This document shows positions 21,906 through 34,600 of a DNA stretch of 64,000 nucleotides, piece after piece. The translations under genes and the position numbers were made by a program. Where the stretch lies: positions 16,866,001-16,930,000 of the forward strand of contig OX485803.1 of NCBI GenBank assembly GCA_950295325.1, in the 5' to 3' direction. A model generated the notes under the pieces. The model worked only from the letters and a program-made list of their open reading frames with translations. It ran no database searches and was not told the DNA's origin. Each line of letters begins with the position of its first letter. The stretch's first letter is position 1. This DNA comes from Polytrichum commune (Eukaryota; Streptophyta; Polytrichopsida; Polytrichales; Polytrichaceae).

Positions 21906-24900
21906 CAATAGAATTAATTGAAAGTATGGGGATTAATTGGGGTCGGATTGCCTCAATGGTCGTTTGTTTGAGTGTGACTGGAAAGTCTTTGAGGGCTTCT
22001 TGAGCTTTAGACGCCGACATGTGTCTGTATATAATTGAGAATCTTCTCAATCTCTTTGCCATCTATGTGCACATGCATCTCTTTACTTCTCTCACCACTT
22101 GTGTACTCCTCAAATAGAATCAAAATTAAGAAAAAGCTCAAATTTTCCTAAATTTATGTTCCCGGAAATAGAGCAAAAGACATTTCCTCCCTAATTTTAA
22201 TTTTTAGATAATTGACACAAGTGTTGGAAGTGGCAAATACGGGAGATCCATCAAAAAACTTAAGTTGGTCCCCACTTTTGGGACTTTCCAGTAAAATTGA
22301 AGAGGGCATGTCTCGGATGGAATCATGCTTAGGTCACCTAGAGTACCTATGATGAACAATCCTATTTGCATTGGAACATATTAGGCTACTTACAAATATT
22401 ATGAAGTGAGTTGGTCTATTTTTTAAAATGTGAAGAGAATTTAGCATGCTTTTCAACACTTGATTCCGCAAAAGTTACATGACATGTTTTGCTTGGGCCC
22501 CACATGATTGTATGAAAGAAAATGGGTGCTCGGGGGGGGGGGGGTTGTATAACAACGAGAAAGAAAACAAGGTGGCATCATTGGCACTAAAGAGCCTGAA
22601 GTTTGTGTCATGTCACCATTGTGTGAGGGGATGCTTAGGGTTTTTTTCTCATTGACATTGAATGGTGTGTACTTAGGAAGGGGCCCCACTCCTTTTAGGG
22701 GAGATATGCGACTCCTTTGAAGTAGGTGGCTCCTTCCCCCACCGCCACTTATGATTGTATGTGGGGCCCATCAACTCAAAACGGTTGGGATCCGAAACAA
22801 AAGTTTTTCTTACATGTTCCAATGCAATCAAACTATTGTGTGTGCGTATTGCAAGCTCTTGTTAATTGTTACTAACGGGATTAATGCCTTTAGTAATCTA
22901 AAGGAATAGGCCTAAATACAACTGAAATGAGATGATGTTCTTAAACTAATCAATAATATGAGGATGCTTGGATGTTATTGTGAATGTTTGCATAGAAGAC
23001 TTTATATATATATATATATAATCTTAAAATGACATGCTCATGTGTGACACAAATATGTCGAAAGCATACATGAAGTCCCCATGGTAAAGACCATGTGTGT
23101 AGAGGATTACAACCCATGATTCTTTGACTCTTGCTTCTTTTTTGAGGGTCAATGTCAAGGTTACTATCATTGTGATTCATCAAAAAAACACATTGTTATT
23201 ATTTAGTAAGAGCAAAAATTTAAAGCTTCGGAGATTGGGAGATCCTTGGTTGCAATCATATGTCAATGATGAAACTCGTAGATGAATACACCAAGTATGA
23301 AAATAATTCCAATGTATTGAAGGGTTACATGTCATGCAAATTTGTATCAATGTGCAAATTAAGGCAACAATTTGTGGAGCATGACAGAATTGTACCATGC
23401 CAAATTTAATACGTGCATAGAAATTATCTTGAGTAATTTTGTCTCAACATCACATACTCGGGACTTGCACAACATGTGCTACTTTAGTCCTACAAAGAAA
23501 ATGCTCTATGAGACTTATTGCCTTACTTATAACTTGTTTTCGCTTCATTGCTTGGCCTTTATTGCTGACATTGATGGAAAAGTTAGCATGAAACATGCCA
23601 TGCATGATTAAGAGCCTCTTCATATTTGTTGCCGCATTGTAGTTATAAATCACAATGTCTTGAATGCCTAGGTAACTTTCACAACCCCAAAAACATGTGA
23701 TTGGGTACCTTTGATAGTGTCAACACTCTACGTAACATCATGCCTCCTTTGTACCGAGTTTTGTGGGCACAACATATTTGAAGAAGTATGATAGAATAAT
23801 TCCACAATGACGTTGAAATGTTTGTAAACTATACATGAATCCGGGATAGGTTGGGCTAGGAAGTCATGGTTCATAAAGAGAAGCATTCACCTATAATTAA
23901 ATATTGTTATGTATGTGTTGCTCTTAAGATGCTAGTATCTGTAATTCCTCAAAAGTGATTCACATAGCACAAGTCAATGGTTGTGGGGTACGAGGATTCT
24001 CAATCCATTGTGAGTATAGTTCCTTTTTTTGTGGGTAAACACCTTACCAACATTATCCACTTTGAGAATGCATGGTTTCACAAGTCATCGGCAAACTTAA
24101 GTATTGTTGAGTTTATATTCTCTATATATCTCGAGGACATACATGTCTTCGACCAGTGGATTATGGGATCCCACCCATTATGTAACCATAAAGGTGGGTG
24201 CTCCAAAGTTGAAACGAGTGGAGAGTCAACATTCAATTATATATCACACTCTACTCGTGATTTTTAATTTATTAACCCTTTGAGGACAAAGAGGTCACTT
24301 CTGGTTCTACCAGTTGATACAACGATGTCATCCTACTAATAGAGACTTGCAAACAACTAGGGACCCTTCAAATCACATCATTTAACAACCTTGGAAGTGT
24401 CACAAAACACGAATGTCTTCGACATGCCATAAACATATGAGATTTTCAAAAACCATTGAAAAATATGTAGTCAGCAATGCCATGCTTGCAATGGATGATC
24501 ATTGTTGATGCCACGTGGGTGGTTCATAAGTACTTAGAAGATGAGCAATCAATCCCTCAAATGACAATGCACGCATCTGTTCACAATGGACCACATTAAA
24601 TACCATACTTGATGTAACTATTGTACTTTCATGTCTAATCATCCATGTATTTGCCTATATCCAACTATTATGTCATCTTCAAAGAGGCTTCAACCAACCT
24701 CATGGTGATAGGTGGAATTTATGGGCTAAATATTTGTTTTGTGCACCTAATGTGACCCATATGTAAAATATATTATATTGAACAAAGGTCATGTAACCAT
24801 TTCACATTACATGATTGCTAGAATGCAAGAGACATGGCATAGTTATAAGTTGCACATAATTGAGGCACACCACACCACTACTAGAGTGTGATTGATGAAC

Positions 24901-25426
24901 ATTCAATAGGATGGAGAGTAAGGAACCATCCATTTGGAAAGGTGGTTGATTCGACACCGAGGGGAACATGAGGTAGGGGAAAAGGGGAGGGCCAATAGTG
25001 AATAAGATTGGGAGTAATATATATGTAACTCACTTTCCTTCATTGTTAGCATTAATTAAGCATCGTATAGTATGACTTAGTTCATTCTTCTGAGTGTTGG
25101 GTTTTAAAGATTATAATACTCAATGGATAAAATGTATCGTGGGTTAATGTGACCAATTCACAAATGACACTTTATGATATTCCAAGTGTGTTTTGAAATT
25201 AAAGGCCAATAAAGCCTCCTATAATTTTGCGATTTCAATTAATTTTGCTACAAATCGTTGTTGCATTGGTTGAGAATTGATAGAATCTTACATGGAAATT
25301 ACAAATTCCTCATAAATTTCCATGTGGGTGTTGCAACCGTTACTAAAAAATCCTCAAATATCATATCACGACCCCGACATGGCACATTGTGCATATACAA
25401 TGTGAATTGGAAATGTGGAATTACAT
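21906..25426. other. Intergenic, no gene seen
   Basis: AT-rich, with a G run near 22532, a TA run near 23006 and one moderate frame at 23977-24267 that resembles no family I know. GGGCCCCACAT (from 22495) and ATGTGGGGCCC (22760-22770) are inverted about 275 bp apart and may mark a degenerate MITE. The rest may include decayed transposons, but no domain is legible. Confidence 0.45.
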
Positions 25427-25673
25427 GGTTTTGTCTAATTAGTGTGGGTGGGAGATTCACGTGGGTTGGAATTTAATGTAATCCACATTAATTTTGCAAA
25501 CTTGCCTTGGTTAACATCAATGATTTTATAGTACTCATCTTGCCTTGGATTTTCATCCAAATATGTAGACGAAAAAACCCACACTAATTTTTCACATTGG
25601 AAATTAATGTGGGCCACTTCAAATAAATAGGGACTTGGGCATTAGTGTGGCTCACACTAATTAGACCAAACAA
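25427..25673. mobile_element. TIR element family D, about 247 bp
   Basis: The left end has GTCTAATTAGTGTGGGTGGG (25433-25452), and the right end carries its near reverse complement, GGCTCACACTAATTAGAC. Internal inverted copies of ATTAATGTGG-type sequence add foldback structure. Related ends occur at 6585 and 35815. No clean TSD was read. Non-coding. Confidence 0.7.
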
Positions 25674-25689
25674 TGTGCCATTGAGAATG

Positions 25690-27840
25690 GGACCGTGAAG
25701 GGAGGGGGGATGAAGGGAGAAACAACTAAATAAATAGTGAGAGGCCTTTAGAAGGGAAAACAAAGGAGAGACTAACAAGGGGAATAAAACAAACGAGGGT
25801 AAGATACCAAATGCGACATGATGTGAATTACATACATATAAGGCATAAATGTAAGATAAAGAAAATTAAAATGAAGTGTAATGTATCATATATGCAACTA
25901 TGAATAGCAATAGAAGAACTTGGGAGTGAGTAAGATGGAAGAAGGCCACATAAGACACATAAGACAAAAATGAACATCATGTGGTACGTCAAAATGAAAG
26001 GTTAATATAATATATATATATATATGTAGGTAGGAAATGTCATATGAGAACATGTATTATTAATAAGCAATGAGCTAGGAGTTGCTTGGATATAAAATGA
26101 CAAACTTTATGTGTTCAATATATACGAAGGGTAAGATATCACATGGGAAGGGCCTAATGAGCATGACTAAATTGGGTGAGGACATATACATATGCAATTT
26201 TTTGAGATTACATGAGAGTGAAGGGTGAGGAAGTGTAAAGTCTACATGTGCAACTATGAAGACCTATGTATACCACTTCATGGTTGCTAAGAAGTGAGGA
26301 ACAATGGACACGGTTGCTTAATGACATGTTAACTAAATTGGTGAAACTTCATACGCTGTACAATTACACTTTGATTTTAATACATAATTGATCATTTCAT
26401 GCATTATCATAATGCTTGGTCAAAACCACATGGAGTCCCACTTGGATGTAGAGGATACAAAAAACGAAGGGTGAGGTATCAAATTCTTATATACATACTT
26501 ACAAATGCCATTGGAAAGAGGAGATGATGGATATGGAAACAAAGTGCTAAGGTCACTATTTGTATGAAAGTATGAGGAGGAAGTAAAGAAGAAGAGAAAC
26601 TTCGGTCTCCGTTAGGAGGCCGACGTGAATGAAGTGTTTGTTCGTGAGGAAGTAAAGATAAAAATAGGGAGTTTAAGCTATGACAAGAAGGGATATGAGA
26701 GGGAGGGAAGGAAGGAACAAATGGCATAACATAAGAGGCATGAAAAGGCAAGGGAACAACTATCCACAATGGTTAGGTTGATGGTTGGGTATGGCCATGG
26801 TGGGGGAAAACTTTGACACGTATTGTACATGCACATGTGAACAATAAAGAGGAAACAAAAATAAAGGGTACCCAATAGTATTCTTGAATGGCATTTGAGA
26901 GGAGGGCTAGTGGAAATAAGAACGGACTTTAGGGTAGTTGTATTAGGACAAAGTAATGAAGGGGAGAATAGGGAAGGAAAATGGATGATGAGCTATGACA
27001 ATAAGGGCCATAAGTTGGCTAGACAAAAGAGAGATATTAAGAGAGAGAAAGAACCAAACAGAACACAACATACACAACATAACATTGACATGTACTATAG
27101 AGACACTTGAACAATGTAGAGGGAACTAAAAATGAAGAGCAAGATATTGTATTCATGAATGTCATTTAAGAAGAGTGGTGACAAAAATAAGAACGGAGGG
27201 TAAGTAAGTAAATAAACAAATAATTAAATACGAAGGGTAATAAAAGGGGAAATAATTGGAAGAAAAAGGGAAAATTAATTATGACAACGAGGGACACAAT
27301 TGAGAGAGAGAGAGAGAGAGAGAGAGATTACACCTGCAAGATAATTTAAAATGTATGACAATGGTACATAGTGGTTGTATGCACATTTAGGTACAAAGCA
27401 ATGAAGAGGGGGGGGGGGGGGGGGAGGAAAAGGGAAGCTATGACAACAAGGGACATCATAAGTTAGCTAGCAACAAGAGACGTAAGTTAGGTGGGCGAAA
27501 GCGAGAGAGACTCTCGAAAGAGGAGGGCCATTACCACAAACAAGATACAAGTGGAGGGTGTAGGACGATGGTGGTTATAGGCATATTTAGGTAGGAAGTA
27601 ATGAAGGGAGGGTATGACAAGAAGGGACATCATAAGTTAGCTAGGCAACAAGGGACATGATAATAATAATAAGGTAGCTAGAGGCAAAAGAAAGAAAGAA
27701 AGAGAGTGGGAGGGAGGGAGGGAGGGAAGGAAGGAAGGAGGGAGGGAGAGGGGAGAGAAGAGGGGGAGGAGGGAAGGCATAAACATAACATAACATAACA
27801 AAAGAGGAAAGGAAAGGGGGCAAGGGGAACGCCTGCCCAC
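25690..27840 (+). repeat. Purine-rich degenerate tandem repeat tract, about 2.1 kb
   Basis: The plus strand is strongly purine-biased and built of degenerate units with recurring words in the order TTGAATGGCATTTGAGAGGA, ATAAGAACGGA, AGTAATGAAGGG, AGCTATGACAAcAAGGGACAT and AAGTTAGCTAGGCAACAAGAG. The TATGACAA landmark recurs at about 26678, 26994, 27276, 27431 and 27613. GA runs (27304-27327), a G15 run (about 27409-27423) and (GGGA)n near 27700-27750 are embedded. No frame is conserved across units. Confidence 0.75.
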
Positions 27841-29329
27841 GCTGGCTGGCTATGGCTATGGCGGACTGGAGGAACAAGAAGAAGAGGAACAACCCCCCCC
27901 GCAGCAGCAAGGAAACTGAGGCGTCACGGGTAAGGAGTGCAACTTGGTCACGATGATGGTCATCGTCGCCGCCCCGCGCACAAGCTCCCCTCACGCGGAC
28001 GGAATCCGGAAGCGCAACGAGGATCGTCCAGAATCGGGGAGGCAGGGAAGGAAGGGCAGGGCACTTGGACTGGGCTGCTGCGGCTGCGAATGGGGACAGG
28101 TGGAGGAGTGTAAGTGAGTTAGCTGGTGAGGCATCGGGCGCAACTAATAACTCCATTAGCTTTAGTTAGGGTGTGGTGCGGTAAGTAAGTAGGGGAGCGG
28201 TGAGGAGGGGGGAGGCGTTGGTTGGAGGGCGCCTTGGTCGAGGGTGGCTGGAGTTGCTTACTTTACTTTCGCTGACTTGCCAACGGGGAGAATGGTGGAG
28301 GGAGGGATTGGTGTGGTGGATTGTGTGCACGGCCGTGTTCTACATTCGTGGCCGCGGGGCGGGAGAGGAGTGGTGTGAGGGTTTCGTGAGTTCCGTGGCA
28401 TTTTTTTTATTTTTATGTGTTCCTCGTCAGAGGTTAGAGAGTCGCAAACCCTAGGTTTCGCGGTTTCGGTGTTTTCAGGGGGGTAGTCATCAGGGTAATG
28501 TGAGTGGGGGAGGGTTTTGTTTTGTTGTTGGAACATACATCTTTAGTCTAGTTTTATATCTGTGTTCATCATCTCTTCCCCGTTAAGACGAAGCCCTACT
28601 ATACTTACCTGCCGCTGTCCTTGGGGCCGTCTGTGAGCTCTTATGTCCCCGGCCGTTCTTTTCAACCCTGCTGTCGTTGTTTGCATTTGCTACTCTGGCC
28701 TGGAGGGTGAAGGAGGGTTCGAAAGGTGTGGAATGCGATTGTTTAGGTTTAGGTGCACGGCCCTTAGTTTGTGGTCCTAGTCAACATTGTGACTTTGGGG
28801 GCTTGTAAATCAGAGTGCAGCCTCCTATCGTTGTGTAGACGTATGTGTAGACTGGTGTGTGTGTCTTGTCTTTCGTGTAGGCTGAATCAGGTCGATGGGG
28901 TGGATGTGTGTAAGTAGTAGGAGGAAGAGGAGTAGGTCGGCAAGTAGTTTTTTGCGGCCCTGCATGGAGTGAGGGAGCAGCGTAAGCCAGTGGGACAGGT
29001 GGATACATTCTAGTTTTCTAAAAGGCTGGTGTCCTGAAGGCTGTTCCACATGTGGCTCACATGCTCGGAGGGGAGGCACTGACAGCAATGTTTGCCAATG
29101 ACCTTAGTTGAACAGCGGCCGAAACTCCGAAGAAGCGTATATGAATTTCCAGCCAGACGAGTGACATTCCCTTTGGTATGGTTTGGTTCCACATGCTCCG
29201 TTAGGACTTTGGCTAAACAAGGAGGTTGTCTTGGCCTTGGAACATCACCCTGGGGCATAATATTATTCCATCTGTGAAAAAACTGCGGAGTTGCGGCCAA
29301 GGAAGTGATCCTTCTCCCATTTGAAGGTT
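27841..29329 (+). promoter_or_regulatory. Probable promoter and 5' leader of the Gln-rich gene
   Basis: From 27841 the composition switches from purine-repeat to GC-richer unique sequence and stays so up to the first proposed coding exon. Overlapping open frames on both strands (for example a minus-strand frame from 28156) are best explained by GC content. The leader may contain introns, because conserved protein sequence only becomes clear downstream. No TATA box or transcription start was fixed. Confidence 0.35.
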
Positions 29330-31641
29330 ATGGAGAATTACGAAAGTGAGCTATTCATGTCACAGGAAAACTATGCATCTATTGACTTCACTCTGCTGGA
29401 CCGGCCGAATAACAAGTACGAATTGGCTCTTTCTTGGCTGACACCTCGACCCTCTAGTTTAACTCCATTTGCGCAACAAGAAGGATCAGCTCCTCGCACC
29501 TTTGACGTTTTTTGATAAATTGTTTACTTTGAACTTGATGATTCCTACTTCTACTCGGACTTCCCTAGCTTATGACTCTGTGACTTAAATAGGCTTGGTC
29601 AATGATAATTTACACTTACCTGCTTCTTACTTGTGCTTTGCAGCATTGCTTCAGCACCAGAGGCCACTGCATCTCTGCTTCCGGGTAACTGAAGACTACT
29701 TTGAAAACTTATTAACCTGGTTTGAAGAGATACTCATTTTCACAGCATTTGTTTTGTGAACTCGTAGAGGTCCATTAGGTTGTACTGACAAGCTTGTGAT
29801 GTTTGTGGCCTGAAGATGTACATGTCGCAGATTCTTCTTTTTCATCATTTGATTTCTTAGATGGTTCGGGAGTAGTTGGCTTGAATGGATTTCCTCGCGG
29901 GGTTGATGAGAACCAGCCTTTGGAGCACCCAAGGTACAGCCACTCTCATAATCGTCTACATAAAGTTTAGAAAAGTTTTTCCTGGGACTATAGTGGTCTT
30001 CTTTTAAGGAAACCAAGTGTATTGAAGTTTTGTTTTCATGACACCAGGGTTGTATACTTGGAAAGCTAGTTGTGACAATGATCAGATTTCGTTGTCATCT
30101 TAGCTTGTATCCTATTTTTTTTACTAGAGTACTCCCTTATTTCTTCCTTTTAGTGTGAGGATGCAATACGTGATAGGGGTTGGTAGTACTCCACAAAACA
30201 CAGAGTAATTACACAGCCATGTTCATAGAGGAGCTTATACTGGTTCTCATATCAGTGTCCCAGTAAACAACCATTCTGGTGCAATGATCTGTGGTCAACC
30301 CATTGGTCAGCATTAATTATTTGATCAACATTTGTCTGAAAAGTACTTGAATGAGATCTTTCAATTATGTGTTGTTTATAAGTGGGAGCTAAAAATTTCT
30401 GTGACCTTTTTTGCCTCTGAATATATTAGGCAGATCCCTCAAATTAATCTATAAGTTCTTCTGTGCAGGGCTGAGCCCGAGAAGGAGATGTATCAAGAGC
30501 GGCCAATGCATCCGAATGCTGAAGTATTGGAGCCAAAACCTTCTCTATCTTATGTGATATGGTTGTGAATTTTACCTGTAATTCATGAACATATCTTATG
30601 TGGTAATGAACCTCATTTGGGTGTTAAAAAAACCAAGGTTTAAGCTGGATGGAAAGCAAATCTGTCGTCCAGATCCGTCATCATTGATACTGGATTATCT
30701 GTCTCATACATATCCAACTGTGTGGAAAGTGCCCTGCATTTATGGTGATGAGAGAGAATTTTGACGTGTGTGTGAAGGTGTTAACTTGTGTTTCACATTG
30801 GGTGGTTATTTGTGCAGAATGGAGTGGCAGCTGCTAATGCGGAGTATAGTGAATATCAGATGCCACAACCAGTGCCGAAGCCTGTGTCCAATGTGGACTT
30901 TTTTGCTAAAAATCAAGCAGGTCAACAGCAAGAGAACCAGTCTCAGCTTTCGCTTTTTGGCAGTGATGGTGCTGAGGATAATCAAGAATATTTTGAAGCA
31001 GGCCAGGCTTCTCAGCAGCCTCAGCAATCTCAACCAACAGCTAACAGCTGGTGGACGCCTGACAATGCCTGGATGGCAAACAATAGCAATAACCAGAGAG
31101 ACCAGTCCCAGGTTTACATGCAGATGAAGGCTGGGAATACACAATCTAGTCCACAGTCACAGTATCCGGGAACTCTGTATTCTATGCCACAAGCAGTTAA
31201 CAGCGATCCCACGCCTATGTACTCCTTTATGCAAACAAATGCAAACCAGCCCCACAAGATGGCTCAAACAGCTGCAGCAGGTCTGAATGTGTCAAGGGTG
31301 CAGGGTGCTCAAGGTTCTGCAAGTGTGAAAAACCCACAATATGATTTTCAGGGCCTTCTGAATGGCCCAGGATATAATCAGGGGGGATCTGTTGGCCAGA
31401 ACATGAATGTACCTGAGCAACATCGGTACAGGCTTATGATGCAGGAAGCCAGCCGAGAACAGCAGCTTCGAATGCATGGGCAACAAAGCCAGAGCCTTAA
31501 TAGGTATGAGGGTCAAAATGTGATGGAATCACCTATAAAGGTCAGTGACTATGATTTTCTGGGTGGTGATTTCTCGATGAAGGGGCAACCACAGACGGAG
31601 ATTGGACAACAGCTAGAAGAGGGTGACTCCCAGATGTGGCG

Positions 31642-31674
<33 letters not shown>

Positions 31675-34600
31675 GCAGCAGCAACTACAACAGCAACAGC
31701 AGCGGCAACAGCAGCCGCCATCAGCACGGCAACTTCCTCATCAGTTCAATGCCTATGCAGGTGGCAACTCCTATGAAGAGATGCAACAGCGTCAGCAGCA
31801 ATCTCAGGTTGGTATCCCCAATATCCTCGTACCAGAGGTTAAATATTTCTCCTCTGGCTACTGTCAATTAAATCACAAAGCAGTGAATGCTAGGGATGGT
31901 ACCTGTGCATGCAGGATGCTCAGGAATTGCTGACCAAGAACTGCTTGTCATCAGTGAGGCACGCTGTGCTGTCTGCATTATGCATGGGGCAGTGGTGCCG
32001 TAAGGCACAATCCCCTACTTTCCTTTTCACTGCGGGTTCCATTTCTGCCCTGTAGAGGTCAGAAGGTTCTTAATGTTCAAAACTGCAATAAAATGTACCA
32101 AATTCATCCTGGTAGGCCAAAGATTACTGATTTATTGAAGTCTCTTGTGTGTCATCCATCAACCTATGCATTGCAGCATCCTGTTTGTGTGGTTGGGGGT
32201 TGGCTATAACTTGTTTTTTTAAGTGACATCAATATGGGTTTTGAATACTTCAGATACGCCAACGAATGCAGCAGCATGCCCAGCAGCAGCAGCTCTATGC
32301 TGGTAATCAGGGCCAGGCTTCCGGGACTCAGTTCCAAGCTTTTGTGAATGAGGGTTCCTATCAAGAATTACCACAAGTAATGCAGCAGCAGCCTGATCGG
32401 ACTAACCCTCAACAGATGGGAATGGAGGCTCATCATGCGCTGTTGCAATCCAACTTGCAATCAGTTAATCAAAGTAATACAGGGAGTGCCATGTATCCAG
32501 GAAACAATGAAGGGGGAACTGGGCAGGGTCCTGCCATTGGTTATCTTCTTGGGCAAGACAACAGCTTTAGTTGGCATCAGTTAGCCATGAAAGCATCTGG
32601 GTATGATCAGTCCTTATATGCTTCTGCTGCAAGTAGTGGTAAGTTGGGTCAGCAGGCAAACCCATATGCTAATATGCATGGCGGAGCTATGGCAGGTTTT
32701 GTGGGAGGTATGAACAAGCATCCAGTAGCTAGTGCACATGTTAATAGGCCCATCCCCCGCAGTCTTGGAGCAGGGCCCTCTCCATTGTTTGGTCCAGATG
32801 GCCGGCCAGTTGCAGATCAGCAGGCCTCCAAGGCCAAGATGTTGTTCGGACAAACTATGCAGCAGCAGCAACAACAACAACAACAACAACAACAGCAGCA
32901 GCAGCAGCAACAGCAACAACAGCAACAGCAACAGCATCATCAACATCAGCAGCAGCCACCTCAGGTGGTGAAGCACATCCAAGGGTTCTCTGGTAATATT
33001 CAGCAGAACAACTATTCAGCATCAAACCGTCAAGCTGTGGAAGATTCACAAAGACGGCAACAACAGATAATGAGGGCTAATTCTGTTCAGCAAGATGGTA
33101 CACCTCAAGTGAAGCTGTTTGCTCAAAGTCTTACGACATTGGACCCTATGCAACAGCAGCAGCAGCAGCACAGTTTGATAGCAGGGAGCAGGAATTCTCA
33201 ACATCAGCAAGCTGGTTCTGCAAGTGCTATGCAGCAAGCTTCACATAACATGCCACAAGCAAGAAATCCACAATTAGGACCTAGTTCTGGACATTACTAT
33301 CAGCAAGGAGTCAATCAGACTGGTGGCTCATTCTTGCAGAATTCAAATGATCCAAAACGGCGGCAGATGTGGAGTAACTATGATTTGGAGCCTGGTTCAG
33401 CACAGGTTGATGTTCCAGCTGCAATGCCAGGAAGTAGCAATTCCATTCTCAAAAACAGCAATTGGAATGCCGGTGGTGAGGTTCAAGGCCCTGCTGAGAA
33501 TGACAACTCCTTGGTGTTTGGGAGATCAAAGATTCAGCAAAATATATGGGGTGGCAATGGGATGCAACAGAACAGTTCCCAATCTTCAGGCGATCTTGAT
33601 CCTAGACACCGTGGTGTGCAAAGTGGCCATCGTATTCAACATGGGACCTCCCAGCCAACAGATGGCCACTCACTAGCCAGCCAACCAAATGGTAGTAACC
33701 TGCAACGTAACACTTTGGGAACATCAGTGTTGGATCTTGCAGACTTGGACAATAGAAGGTCACAAGAGCTACAGAACTGCCAGGAGGAAAGCAATTGGCG
33801 TGACCACAGTTTGCTGCAAGCAAGCCCTCAACAAGCAGCTCCCACCAATTCATCTTTGCAGGCATTTGCAGAGATGGACCGAACACAGACTAGCTGGAAA
33901 AACTTATGGCAAAGTGTGAACCCAGGGAACTCAGGTCAGCTGGTCGAGTCAGACAAAGTGGAGCAGAGCTCACTGTGGGGGCAAAGCAGCTCTCATGTGG
34001 GCGGATCTCAGCCTCTGTTACCTGATGGTCCAAATGCGAGGGTGGAACATAGTGGTTGGAGTGGTGGGGAAGGAGCTTTGCAGACAGATACACATGGGGA
34101 GAGGGAGCTGCTAAGTCACCAACCCCTAAGGGATGAGCAGCAATTTGTACAATCTGGAAGCCCTCAGCCAACTCAGGCTTTCCAGGATGGGGATGAAAGA
34201 CAGCTGTTAGCCAATCAGGGTCCCAATCTCCAGGAGGCCTTGAGCCATGCATCTATGAGTGATAACGAACCAAGCTCAGCAAGTCGCCATGTGGAACAGA
34301 GCTATCAACAGAGGGGTTCCTTTTCACACTCCCTGGATAGGAGTGGGAATCAGAATAACCAGAACTCCTCTGACCCTGTAGGTCATAGCTCGGGTAGCAG
34401 AGATTCCATGCATTTTCCAAACCTCTCTATTGAACAGCAGTCCTCACACCAGTCCTCATTGAACAAGGCAGAATTACAGCACCAAGGAAGAAACAATGCT
34501 TGGTCTTCTCTTGGTGCCACATCAGATTCTAGGCAGACTCTTGATGAGGCAGCTATTCCAACCTTGGAGAGTAGTACTTTAAGGCAGGATCATCCAGAAG

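Noticed and set aside
22495-22770. GGGCCCCACAT / ATGTGGGGCCC inverted pair
   Set aside because: Arms are only about 11 bp with a third related copy between them; too weak to call an element.
27641-28156. 171-codon minus-strand frame
   Set aside because: Its second half is a translation of purine-rich simple repeats (Pro/Leu/Ser runs), and the first half shows no domain; better explained as promoter-region composition.
32614-33049. Poly-Leu, poly-Val and poly-Asn frames over the polyQ region
   Set aside because: Alternative-frame and antisense readings of the CAG/CAA tract in the Gln-rich gene.
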